From assembly GCA_965238305.1 (NCBI GenBank), contig CBDEHK010000001.1, positions 3,224,001 through 3,288,000 on the forward strand: 64,000 nucleotides of DNA, read 5' to 3'. Made by a program: the position numbers and the translations under genes. The stretch's first letter is position 1. Every line of letters starts with the position of its first letter. This DNA comes from CBDCGJ01 sp965238305. Lineage in GTDB: Bacteria; Pseudomonadota; Alphaproteobacteria; GCA-2731375. A model generated the notes under the pieces. That model had not been told where the DNA came from, ran no database searches, and saw only the letters and a program-made list of their open reading frames with translations. This document shows positions 41,996 to 53,900 of this stretch, in pieces.

Positions 41996-43188
41996 CTTAC
42001 TCAGTGATTGAAGCGACGACGCCGGCGCCGACGGTGCGGCCGCCTTCGCGGATCGCAAAGCGCAATCCTTCATCCATCGCAATCGGTGCAATCAGCTCGA
42101 CATCCATCGAGATATTGTCCCCCGGCATCACCATCTCGGTGCCATCCGGCAGGGCCACAACACCCGTCACGTCCGTCGTCCGGAAATAGAATTGCGGCCG
42201 ATAATTGGTGAAGAACGGCGTGTGACGGCCACCCTCTTCCTTGGTCAAGATGTAAGCTTCCGCCTTGAACTTGGTATGTGGCGTGATCGAACCCGGATGG
42301 GCCAAGACCTGGCCGCGCTCAACATCCTCACGGCCAACACCACGCAGCAGAACGCCGATATTGTCGCCCGCCTCACCTTGATCCAAAAGCTTGCGGAACA
42401 TCTCAACACCGGTACACGTGGTCTTCGAGGTTTCCTTGATGCCGATGATCTCAATCTCTTCGCCAACCTTCACAATGCCGCGCTCAACCCGGCCCGTGAC
42501 CACCGTGCCACGACCCGAAATCGAGAACACATCCTCAATCGGCATCAGGAACGGCATGTCCTTCGGACGCTCCGGCTGCGGGATATATTCATCCACCGCC
42601 GCCATCAGCTCCAGAATAGAATTCTTACCCAAAGCTTCGTCGCCGCCTTCCAGCCCGGCCAGGGCCGAACCTTTCACAACTGGAATGTCGTCGCCCGGAA
42701 ACTCATAAATCGACAGCAACTCGCGAACTTCCAGCTCAACCAGCTCCAACAATTCCTCATCGTCGACCATGTCGCACTTGTTCATATACACAACCAATGC
42801 CGGCACCCCGACCTGACGTGCCAACAAAATGTGCTCGCGGGTTTGTGGCATCGGGCCGTCAGCCGCCGAAACCACCAAAATCGCCCCATCCATCTGGGCC
42901 GCCCCGGTGATCATGTTCTTCACATAATCCGCGTGACCCGGGCAATCGACATGGGCGTAGTGACGGTTCTCTGTCTCATACTCAACATGCGCCGTCGAAA
43001 TCGTGATCCCACGCGCCTTCTCTTCCGGCGCCTTGTCAATCTCGTCGTAAGCCGAAAACTCAGCCCCGCCACTTTCCGCCAAAACCTTCGTGATCGCTGC
43101 CGTCAACGTCGTCTTGCCATGATCAACGTGACCAATCGTCCCAACATTGCAATGCGGCTTCGTCCGCTCAAACTTCTCTTTCGCCATC
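41996..43188 (-). repeat. tuf repeat, copy A
   Basis: A 1193-base segment that reads as identical to 58895-60087 in the same orientation. It covers the tuf stop codon plus one base on one side and the start codon plus one base on the other; the flanks differ at once. Identical translations in several overlapping frames on both strands support identity at base level. Boundaries this close to the coding limits indicate gene conversion rather than a recent segmental duplication. Confidence 0.9.
41997..43187 (-). CDS. tufA: Elongation factor Tu (copy A)
   Basis: A 396-residue EF-Tu that delivers aminoacyl-tRNA to the ribosome. GTPase motifs: G1 GHVDHGKTTL (19-28), the switch II DCPGHADY, and MNKCDMVDDEEL for guanine specificity; domains II and III follow (GRGTVVTGRVERG, GGRHTPFFTNYRPQFYFRTT). 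It lies in the str section between fusA (45 bases) and rpsJ (33 bases). The protein is identical to the second copy at 58.9-60.1 kb. Confidence 0.99.
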   Translation of the reverse strand: MAKEKFERTKPHCNVGTIGHVDHGKTTLTAAITKVLAESGGAEFSAYDEIDKAPEEKARGITISTAHVEYETENRHYAHVDCPGHADYVKNMITGAAQMDGAILVVSAADGPMPQTREHILLARQVGVPALVVYMNKCDMVDDEELLELVELEVRELLSIYEFPGDDIPVVKGSALAGLEGGDEALGKNSILELMAAVDEYIPQPERPKDMPFLMPIEDVFSISGRGTVVTGRVERGIVKVGEEIEIIGIKETSKTTCTGVEMFRKLLDQGEAGDNIGVLLRGVGREDVERGQVLAHPGSITPHTKFKAEAYILTKEEGGRHTPFFTNYRPQFYFRTTDVTGVVALPDGTEMVMPGDNISMDVELIAPIAMDEGLRFAIREGGRTVGAGVVASITE

Positions 43189-43232
43189 GTCCTCTACTCC
43201 GTACGAGATTTGATGTTTATCCAAAAATTTCT

Positions 43233-45308
<2,076 letters not shown>

Positions 45309-45338
45309 GATCAACTTATCCTGTAACTAATCTTCGGC

Positions 45339-45809
45339 TTACCAGCGGTAATGAGAGAAGGCACGGTTGGCTTCCGCCATTTTGTGCGAATCTTCTCGTT
45401 TCTTAACAGAAACGCCGCGATTACTCGCGGCGTCCAACAACTCACCTGACAGGCGTTCCACCATGGTTTTCTCGGACCGACCACGGGCAGCGCCAATGAG
45501 CCAACGAATGGCGAGGGCTTGGCTGCGTTCGGAACGAACTTCCACAGGCACCTGATAAGTGGCACCGCCGACCCGGCGGGAACGCACTTCGATATTCGGT
45601 TTCACATTTTCCAGGGCGTCATGAAAAGCGGTGATTGGATCCTGACCGGTTTTCGATTTGATTTGATCAAAAGCGCCATAGACGATGCCTTCCGCAATCG
45701 ACTTCTTACCGTCAACCATCAAGCTGTTCATGAACTTCGTGACAATCAGATCGCCAAATTTGGGATCTGGGAAAATTTCTCGTTTTTCTGCGCGATGACG
45801 CCGTGACAT
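45339..45809 (-). CDS. rpsG: 30S ribosomal protein S7
   Basis: A 156-residue S7, primary binder of the 16S 3' major domain and exit-site tRNA contact; in E. coli it is the str operon repressor. MSRRHRAEKREIFPDPKFGD, TKFMNSLMVDGKKSIAEGIV and GGATYQVPVEVRSERSQALA are diagnostic. It follows rpsL by 14 bases. Confidence 0.98.
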   Translation of the reverse strand: MSRRHRAEKREIFPDPKFGDLIVTKFMNSLMVDGKKSIAEGIVYGAFDQIKSKTGQDPITAFHDALENVKPNIEVRSRRVGGATYQVPVEVRSERSQALAIRWLIGAARGRSEKTMVERLSGELLDAASNRGVSVKKREDSHKMAEANRAFSHYRW

Positions 45810-45823
45810 GAGCTCTGTACCTC

Positions 45824-46195
45824 TTACTTCGGTCGCTTGGCGCCGTATTTCGAACGCCTTTGACGCCGATCGCTGACACCTTGCGTGTCCAATTGGCCAC
45901 GAATGATATGATAACGAACACCCGGTAAATCCTTGACCCGACCGCCACGGATCAGAACCACAGAGTGCTCCTGCAGGTTATGTCCCTCACCAGGAATATA
46001 ACTGATGACTTCAAAACCGTTGGTCAAGCGCACCCGCGCGACCTTCCGAAGAGCTGAGTTCGGCTTCTTCGGGGTAACGGTATAAACACGTGTGCAGACG
46101 CCTCGTCGTTGCGGACAAGCCTGCAATGCCGGTACCTTGTTCCGCCCGCGTGGCTGTCGCCGTGGCTTGCGGATAAGTTGGTTAATCGTCGGCAT
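45824..46195 (-). CDS. rpsL: 30S ribosomal protein S12
   Basis: A 123-residue decoding-centre protein. MPTINQLIRKPRRQPRGRNK, the streptomycin-related loop TPKKPNSALRKVARVRLTNG (wild-type lysine of KKPNSA) and GHNLQEHSVVLIRGGRVKDL with the aspartate methylthiolated by RimO in other bacteria. First gene of the str section, about 250 bases after a candidate promoter. Confidence 0.98.
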   Translation of the reverse strand: MPTINQLIRKPRRQPRGRNKVPALQACPQRRGVCTRVYTVTPKKPNSALRKVARVRLTNGFEVISYIPGEGHNLQEHSVVLIRGGRVKDLPGVRYHIIRGQLDTQGVSDRRQRRSKYGAKRPK

Positions 46196-46610
46196 ACATC
46201 ACCTTCTTGTTTGTTCGCCGCTTTTCAACGACCTGACAAAAGAATAAAGGCCTAACCGCAGCCGTCCCGAACCATTGGGTACGACCCGATTTTCCTTTGA
46301 ATTCAAAGCTATATAAACGTTGACAACTCAGCACAGTGTTTAGGCAGACTTGAACGACCGAATCGGATTTAGTTAAATATTCTTCCAATTCGACGCAACT
46401 CTAAGCAGTCGTTGACAAAATCACCTACGACCTGCCCTGAAGTCGCGCGGATATTATTGTTGCAGTGCCGTTACGTCAACAGAAAAATCGCAGAAAACTC
46501 GGTTAAGACACGTTTTTTTTCACTTGAACATAGTGAAATAAGATTTGTTGTTTCGCGAAATAATATTTCAATCTCATTCCTAGAAGTTCGCGATTGTTTC
46601 ATTTAGCAAA
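46196..46610. other. Gene-free str leader and upstream spacer
   Basis: No credible coding sequence lies between rpsL and the rpoC terminator. The spacer contains the rpsL promoter (46451-46479) with about 250 bases of leader below it. Above the promoter are two inverted repeats: TTTCACT/AGTGAAA (46518-46524 and 46532-46538, 7-base loop) and the palindrome TTTCGCGAAA (46551-46560). The long leader could carry S7-type feedback, but I see no recognisable structure. Confidence 0.6.
46451..46479 (-). promoter_or_regulatory. Promoter for rpsL (str section) with GC-rich discriminator
   Basis: On the reverse strand TTGACG (46479-46474), a 17-base spacer and TAATAT (46456-46451) match a sigma-70-type promoter. 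The bases after it, CCGCGCGACT (46450-46441), form a GC-rich discriminator of the type linked to stringent control of ribosomal genes. Transcription would start near 46443, about 250 bases before rpsL. Confidence 0.68.
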
Positions 46611-46642
46611 TTCGCCGCCGGTCATATTTAACCGACGGCGAA
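46611..46642 (-). terminator. Terminator after rpoC
   Basis: The reverse strand forms a 12-bp stem with one G-U pair (TTCGCCGTCGGT and ACCGGCGGCGAA, 8-base loop), followed by TTTGCT. It lies 57 bases after the rpoC stop. The T-run is short, so efficiency may be moderate. Confidence 0.7.
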
Positions 46643-46699
46643 GAAGTTGTTGCAGCGCACAACGAAATATTCATGACGCCGCTTTGAATATTTCGAATC

Positions 46700-49600
46700 T
46701 TAGTCGTCGCCGGCCGCCAATTCCGCAGTTTCTTCCGCTGCTGATTCAATAGCGAGCGCCTTTTCCCGTTCCTGCAGGATTTCCTGATCGCGATCTTGCG
46801 CAATTTCCCGCAAGGTCCGAAGACGAGCGCCCGTCCCGGCCGGGATCAATCGACCGACGATGACATTTTCTTTTAGCCCAACCAAGCGATCGATTTTGCC
46901 GGTCACCGCTGCTTCTGTCAGGACCCGGGTGGTTTCCTGGAATGACGCCGCCGAGATAAACGAACGGGTTTGCAAGGAAGCTTTGGTGATACCCAAAAGG
47001 ATTGGGTTACCGGTCGCAAGCTTGCGACCCTCTTCCGCTGCTTTTTCGTTGATCTCCTCGTATTCTATACGGTCGACTTGTTCACCAATTAGAAGACTTG
47101 TTTCCCCGCCGTTGGTGATTTCAACCTTTTGCAGCATTTGACGCACGATGACTTCAATATGTTTGTCGTTGATCTTCACCCCTTGCAGACGATAGACGTC
47201 CTGAATTTCGTGAACGAGGTATGCGGCCAACGCCTCCATGCCCATAACTTTCAGAATATCATGCGGCGCAGGATTGCCATCCAGCAAGTTTTCACCGCGA
47301 CGAATGAAATCGCCTTCTTGGACCATCAGGTGACGACCCTTCGGCACCAACAGTTCCACCGGCTCCTCCCCTTCTCCTTCCGGATGCAGGATGATGCGGC
47401 GTTTGGTCTTGTAGTCGCGGCCATATTCGACGGTACCGTCGATCTCAGCAATGACGGCATGGTCCTTTGGCCGGCGCGCTTCGAACAATTCAGCCACCCG
47501 TGGCAGACCACCGGTGATGTCCCGTGTTTTCGCGCTTTCAACAGGCAGCCGAGCCAAGACGTCGCCGGCATGGACTTCGTCGCCATCGATAGTCGACAAA
47601 ACAGCGTCCGGCGGCAGGAAGTAACGTGCTTCCATGTCGTTCGAGAGCGTGACGACTTCGTCGTTCTTGTCGCGCAGGGTAATTCGTGGACGCAGATCGT
47701 CTTTCTTTAGCTGTTCTTGCGAACGCCAATCGACCACGACTTTATTCGAAAGACCGGTCGCTTCATCGACCACTTCTTTCATGGTGACGCCATCAACAAG
47801 ATCACGATAAGCGACAAATCCATCTTTTTCAGTGATGATCGGTCGAGTATAGGGATCCCACGTGCCGACACGGTCGCCACGTTTAATCGTATCGCCATTA
47901 TCAACAAGCAAGCGCGAGCCATATGGAACCCGATGGCGACCGCGTTCGCGACCATGATCATCAAAGACCAAAACCTCGCAATTACGGCTCATGACAATAA
48001 GCTGTCCAGTGGAGTTGGTCACCACATTGCGGTTTTCGATCTTCACTTCCCCATCATGGGCGGCTTCGATGGAGGACTGCTCCGCCACCTGAGCCGTACC
48101 ACCAATGTGGAAAGTCCGCATGGTCAACTGAGTTCCGGGCTCGCCAATCGACTGGGCGGCAATTACACCAACCGCTTCACCAATATTTACTGTGGTGCCA
48201 CGGGCCAAGTCGCGGCCATAACATTTGCCACAGACGCCATGTTTGGTATCGCAGGTCAAAACCGAGCGGACGAGAACGGATTGTACGCCAGATTCTTCAA
48301 TCATGATCGAGGCATCTTCGTCGACCATTTCTCCGCCTGGGAAAATCACCTTTTTGTCGTCCATTGGATCGACAATATCGACAGCCGGCGTCCGCCCCAG
48401 AATACGCTCGCTCAGGCTTGAAACAATCTCGCCACCGTCGACCACTTCCTTGAGGGTTAAGCCATTATTGGTTCCGCAATCTACTTCGACGATGACGCAA
48501 TCTTGCGATACGTCAACCAGACGACGGGTCAAATAACCGGAGTTTGCCGTCTTCAATGCCGTATCCGCCAAACCCTTCCGGGCACCGTGGGTGGAATTGA
48601 AGTATTCCAGCACGGACAAGCCTTCTTTGAAATTCGCGATGATTGGCGTTTCAATGATTTCGCCTGACGGTTTTGCCATTAGGCCGCGCATACCGGCCAA
48701 CTGTTTCATTTGCGCTGGGGAACCACGGGCACCGGAATGCGCCATCATCCAGATCGAATTCACATCGCCACCTTGGTCTTCAGAAGAAATAATACCCATC
48801 ATTTCATCTGCAACCTTATCGGTGCATTGGGCCCAGGCATCGACGACCTTGTTGTATTTTTCACCTTGGGTGATCAAGCCATCTTGGTATTGCTGCTCAA
48901 ACTCTTTGACCAGATCCTGGGTTTCTCCGACCAGTTTTTCTTTGGTTTCGGGAATAACCATGTCGTCCTTACCGAAGGAGATGCCGGCACCACAGGCATA
49001 GCGGAAACCGAGCGCCATCAATTGATCAGCAAAGATAACGGTGTCTTTCTGGCCGCAGTGACGGTAAACCTCATCCAAGATTTGGGTGATTTCCTTCTTC
49101 GTCAATAGTCGATTGACCAAATCGAAACTCACCAAACGGTGGCGCGGCAGAATATTCGCCAATAGCATCCGACCCGGTGTACTGGTGACAATTTTGACGA
49201 TCGGTTCGCCCTCATCATTCACCGTGTTATAGCGCGAACGAATGGGGCTATGCAGCGTAATGGTCTTCTCTTCCAGCGCATGTTCCAACTCGGAAATATC
49301 GCGGAATGTCGGCAACACTTGGTCATCGGCAATCACTTCCTCCGATCCGATCGAAAGATAATATATGCCGAGGACAATGTCCTGACTGGGAACGATGATC
49401 GGTTTACCGTTGGCCGGGCTGAGAATGTTGTTCGTCGACATCATCAGCACCCGCGCTTCCAGCTGCGCTTCCAGACTTAAAGGTACGTGAACCGCCATTT
49501 GGTCGCCGTCAAAGTCGGCGTTGAACGCGGCACAGACCAAAGGATGTAGCTGAATGGCTTTACCCTCAATCAAGACCGGCTCGAACGCCTGAATGCCTAA

Positions 49601-50899
49601 GCGGTGCAGGGTCGGGGCTCGGTTCAACAGAACAGGATGCTCGCGAATGACTTGTTCGAGCACGTCCCACACTTCTGGGCGTTCTTTTTCCACAAGCTTT
49701 TTCGCCATTTTCAAAGTCGCGGCCGAGCCGTCGACTTCAAGCTTGGAATAGATAAATGGTTTAAAGAGCTCCAACGCCATTTTCTTTGGCAAGCCACATT
49801 GATGAAGCTTCAGTTCCGGCCCCACAACGATCACCGAACGACCGGAATAATCGACCCGTTTACCAAGTAGATTTTGCCGGAAGCGACCCTGCTTCCCTTT
49901 CAGCATATCGGCCAAAGACTTCAACGGACGCTTGTTGGCGCCAGTGATAACCCGGCCGCGTCGGCCATTATCGAATAATGCATCAACCGCTTCCTGCAGC
50001 ATCCGCTTTTCGTTCCGAACAATGATGTCTGGCGCGCGAAGTTCAATCAGACGCTTCAAACGGTTATTCCGGTTGATCACGCGACGATAAAGGTCGTTCA
50101 AGTCAGAGGTTGCAAAACGACCGCCGTCCAACGGCACCAAGGGGCGAAGTTCCGGCGGAATAACCGGAACTACATCCAGGATCATCCATTCGGGCTTGTT
50201 ACCGCTTTCAATGAAACTTTCTATCAGTTTCAAGCGCTTGGCGATCTTCTTCGGTTTCACTTCCGACGTGGTCTCAGCCAGTTCAACCCGCAGTTCGTCG
50301 CGGATTTCCTCCAGATCGAGAACCATTAGTAGTTCCTTCACTGCCTCCGCACCAATACCGGCGGTGAATTCGTCTTCGCCATATTCGTCTTGCGCTTCGA
50401 CATATTCGTCTTCGGTCAGTAATTGTAGACGGCGAAGCGGCGTTAGGCCTGGCTCGACGACGATATAATGTTCGAAATAGAGCACGCGCTCGAGATCCCG
50501 AAGTGTCATATCCATCAGCAAACCAATCCGCGATGGCAGGGATTTCAGAAACCAGATATGTGCTACCGGAGAGGCCAATTCGATATGACCCATGCGTTCC
50601 CGGCGGACTTTCGACAAAGTTACTTCAACACCGCACTTTTCGCAGACGATGCCTTTGTACTTCATCCGCTTATATTTACCGCAAAGGCATTCATAGTCCT
50701 TCATAGGACCGAAAATACGCGAACAGAACAGACCGTCACGTTCCGGTTTGAAGGTCCGGTAGTTGATGGTTTCGGGCTTCTTGATTTCTCCGAAAGACCA
50801 AGACCGGATGCGATCCGGGCTGGCGATCGAAATTTGAATATTATCGAAGCTGGCTGCCGTATTCGAGGCAGGTCCGAAAATGTTCATCAACTCATTCAT
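46700..50899 (-). CDS. rpoC: RNA polymerase beta' subunit
   Basis: A 1399-residue catalytic subunit. The N-terminal zinc ribbon is CLCGKYKRMKYKGIVCEKCG, the active-site loop NADFDGDQMAVH holds the Mg-binding aspartates, and a second zinc site includes CDTKHGVCGKCYGRDL. The frame is open 41 codons upstream to 51022, but the ATG at 50899 (MNELMNIFGPA) has GGGAG 9 bases ahead and fits the family. The C-terminal tail is Glu/Ala-rich. It follows rpoB by 94 bases. Confidence 0.98.
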   Translation of the reverse strand: MNELMNIFGPASNTAASFDNIQISIASPDRIRSWSFGEIKKPETINYRTFKPERDGLFCSRIFGPMKDYECLCGKYKRMKYKGIVCEKCGVEVTLSKVRRERMGHIELASPVAHIWFLKSLPSRIGLLMDMTLRDLERVLYFEHYIVVEPGLTPLRRLQLLTEDEYVEAQDEYGEDEFTAGIGAEAVKELLMVLDLEEIRDELRVELAETTSEVKPKKIAKRLKLIESFIESGNKPEWMILDVVPVIPPELRPLVPLDGGRFATSDLNDLYRRVINRNNRLKRLIELRAPDIIVRNEKRMLQEAVDALFDNGRRGRVITGANKRPLKSLADMLKGKQGRFRQNLLGKRVDYSGRSVIVVGPELKLHQCGLPKKMALELFKPFIYSKLEVDGSAATLKMAKKLVEKERPEVWDVLEQVIREHPVLLNRAPTLHRLGIQAFEPVLIEGKAIQLHPLVCAAFNADFDGDQMAVHVPLSLEAQLEARVLMMSTNNILSPANGKPIIVPSQDIVLGIYYLSIGSEEVIADDQVLPTFRDISELEHALEEKTITLHSPIRSRYNTVNDEGEPIVKIVTSTPGRMLLANILPRHRLVSFDLVNRLLTKKEITQILDEVYRHCGQKDTVIFADQLMALGFRYACGAGISFGKDDMVIPETKEKLVGETQDLVKEFEQQYQDGLITQGEKYNKVVDAWAQCTDKVADEMMGIISSEDQGGDVNSIWMMAHSGARGSPAQMKQLAGMRGLMAKPSGEIIETPIIANFKEGLSVLEYFNSTHGARKGLADTALKTANSGYLTRRLVDVSQDCVIVEVDCGTNNGLTLKEVVDGGEIVSSLSERILGRTPAVDIVDPMDDKKVIFPGGEMVDEDASIMIEESGVQSVLVRSVLTCDTKHGVCGKCYGRDLARGTTVNIGEAVGVIAAQSIGEPGTQLTMRTFHIGGTAQVAEQSSIEAAHDGEVKIENRNVVTNSTGQLIVMSRNCEVLVFDDHGRERGRHRVPYGSRLLVDNGDTIKRGDRVGTWDPYTRPIITEKDGFVAYRDLVDGVTMKEVVDEATGLSNKVVVDWRSQEQLKKDDLRPRITLRDKNDEVVTLSNDMEARYFLPPDAVLSTIDGDEVHAGDVLARLPVESAKTRDITGGLPRVAELFEARRPKDHAVIAEIDGTVEYGRDYKTKRRIILHPEGEGEEPVELLVPKGRHLMVQEGDFIRRGENLLDGNPAPHDILKVMGMEALAAYLVHEIQDVYRLQGVKINDKHIEVIVRQMLQKVEITNGGETSLLIGEQVDRIEYEEINEKAAEEGRKLATGNPILLGITKASLQTRSFISAASFQETTRVLTEAAVTGKIDRLVGLKENVIVGRLIPAGTGARLRTLREIAQDRDQEILQEREKALAIESAAEETAELAAGDD

Positions 50900-50993
50900 G
50901 GGCTTTATCTCCCGATTTGGTTGAAGCGTAAGCGCTTCGTCGATTTCCTGACGGCCAATTGGCCGAGAAGTTAATTCTTGCCTGACAATAAAA

Positions 50994-53900
50994 TCAATGC
51001 TGTTCCATCGACAGCTCAACATTCAAGCCAAGTGACCGCATCTCTTTCACCAAGACGTTGAAAGATTCCGGTATCCCTGCTTCGAATGAATCATCGCCAC
51101 GGACTATTGCTTCATAGACTTTGGTCCGACCGGCCACATCGTCTGATTTCACCGTCAACATTTCCTGCAAGGTGTAAGCGGCGCCATAAGCTTGTAAGGC
51201 CCAAACCTCCATTTCACCGAAACGCTGTCCACCGAATTGCGCCTTACCGCCCAATGGCTGCTGGGTCACAAGACTGTAGGGGCCGATAGAACGGGCATGG
51301 ATCTTGTCGTCGACCAAGTGATGCAGCTTCAACATATAGATGTAACCAACCGTCACTTTGCGATCGAACTGCTCACCGGTCCGACCGTCGTGCAGAACCG
51401 ACTGACCGGAGCTATGCAGGCCAGCCGCTTCTAAAACATCGACGATGTCTGGTTCATGGGCACCATCGAAAACCGGGGTTGCCATTGGTACGCCATTGCG
51501 TAGGTTTTCACTAAGTTCAAGCACTTCTTTGTCATCCAAATCAGGCACAACAGCGTCGAATTGCTCAGCCGGGTAAAATCCCTTTAACGTGGAACGAAGT
51601 TTTTCGGTTGAAGCACCCCGTTTGACTTCGTCGACGACGGCACCGATTTGCCGGCCCAAACCGGCCGCGGCCCAGCCAAGATGAGTTTCCAAAATTTGAC
51701 CGACATTCATCCGGCTCGGCACGCCCAAAGGATTGAGGACGATATCAACCTGCGTCCCGTCATCCAGATAAGGCATGTCCTCGACCGGTAGAATGCGCGA
51801 AATCACACCCTTGTTGCCGTGCCGACCGGCCATCTTGTCACCTGGTTGTAATTTACGTTTCACGGCAACGAAGACTTTGACCATCTTCATCACGCCAGGC
51901 AGCAATTCGTCGCCACGTTGTAGTTTTTCAACTTTGGCTTCAAAACGCTTCTGCAAAGAGTCTTTGGAATCTTCAAATTGCCGCGACAATTGTTCCAAGT
52001 CGGACATTGCTTTTTCATTTTTCAGACTGATTTGCCACCATTGACCGCGTGGAATTTCGTCCAATGTTGCCGTGGTGATTTTAGTTTCCGAAGCAATCAG
52101 ATGATCTGGACCGGATGCGATCTTGTTGATCAAGAAATCGCGCAAGCGGTCATAATTGTTCCGCTCGATAATCGCCATTTCGTCGTCGCGGTCTTTCGCC
52201 AGATGTTCAATCTCATCTCGCTCGATCGCCATCGCGCGTTCGTCTTTATCGACCCCATGACGGGAGAAGACGCGAACTTCCACGACAGTGCCGGCAACAC
52301 CCGGCGGCAAGCGCAACGAGGTGTCACGAACGTCGCTCGCTTTCTCACCGAAGATGGCACGCAGAAGCTTTTCTTCCGGCGTCATCGGGCTTTCGCCTTT
52401 CGGGGTGATTTTACCAACCAGGATATCACCTGGATCAACCTCAGCGCCGATATAAACCATGCCGGCTTCGTCGAGGTTGCGCAGTGCCTCCTCACCTACG
52501 TTGGGAATATCGCGGGTAATTTCCTCTGGGCCCAATTTAGTATCTCGGGCCATCACTTCGAATTCTTCGATATGGATCGAAGTGAAGATATCGTCTTTCA
52601 CGATCCGTTCGGAGATCAAGATGCTATCTTCGAAGTTATACCCCATCCACGGCATGAAGGCGACAAGCACATTGCGGCCCAAAGCCAGTTCGCCCAAATC
52701 AGTTGAAGGACCATCTGCGATGATGTCGTTTTCACGCACCAAGTCACCCACTTTCACCAATGGACGTTGATTGATCGAGGTGTTTTGATTGGAACGTTGG
52801 AACTTCAACAGATTGTAAATATCGATCGGGCTTTGCGAATGATCGTCTTCATCTATTGCCCGTACGACGATACGGGTAGCGTCGACCTGGTCGACCACAC
52901 CGGACCGTTTTGCAACGATGGTGACACCGGAATCGCGGGCCACAACCTCTTCCATGCCTGTGCCTACCAAAGGCGCTTCCGCACGGATCAATGGTACCGC
53001 TTGGCGTTGCATGTTCGAGCCCATCAAGGCACGATTTGCATCGTCGTTTTCCAGGAATGGAATCAACGACGCCGCAACGGACACCAGCTGCTTCGGCGAG
53101 ACATCCATGTATTCGATAGACGCAGGCGCCACCATCATGAATTCCCCGCTCACCCGGCAACTCACCAATTCATCAAGGAACTTGCCTTTTTCATCGACCA
53201 GGGCATTCGCCTGGGCAATGGTGTATTTACCTTCTTCCATGGCGGAAAGATAAACAACCTCGCCGGTCGCGGTACTTTTTTCGACCACCCGATACGGGGT
53301 TTCGATAAAGCCATACTGGTTGACCCGCGCATAAGTGGCGAGTGAATTGATAAGACCAATATTTGGCCCTTCCGGCGTTTCGATCGGGCAAATTCGGCCA
53401 TAGTGGGTTGGATGCACATCACGCACTTCGAATCCGGCCCTCTCGCGGGTCAAACCACCCGGGCCCAAAGCCGAAAGACGCCGTTTGTGAGTGACTTCCG
53501 ATAACGGATTTGTCTGATCCATAAACTGGCTCAATTGTGAGGAGCCGAAGAACTCGCGCACCGCCGCTGCGGCTGGCTTGGCGTTGATTAGATCGTGCGG
53601 CATCACACTGTCGATTTCGACCGAGCTCATTCGCTCGCGAATTGCCCGCTCCATCCGCAGCAGACCGATGCGATACTGATTTTCTAGAAGTTCGCCGACA
53701 GAACGGACCCGGCGGTTACCCAGGTGATCAATATCGTCAACTTCGCCCCGGCCATCTTTCAAGCCGACCAGAGTTTTGACCACCTCCAGAATATCTTCTG
53801 AACGCAATGTCCGCACTGTGTCTTCGCATTCCAGGCTCAGGCGCATATTCAGCTTGACCCGGCCGACTGATGATAGGTCGTAGCGCTCGCCATCGAAGAA

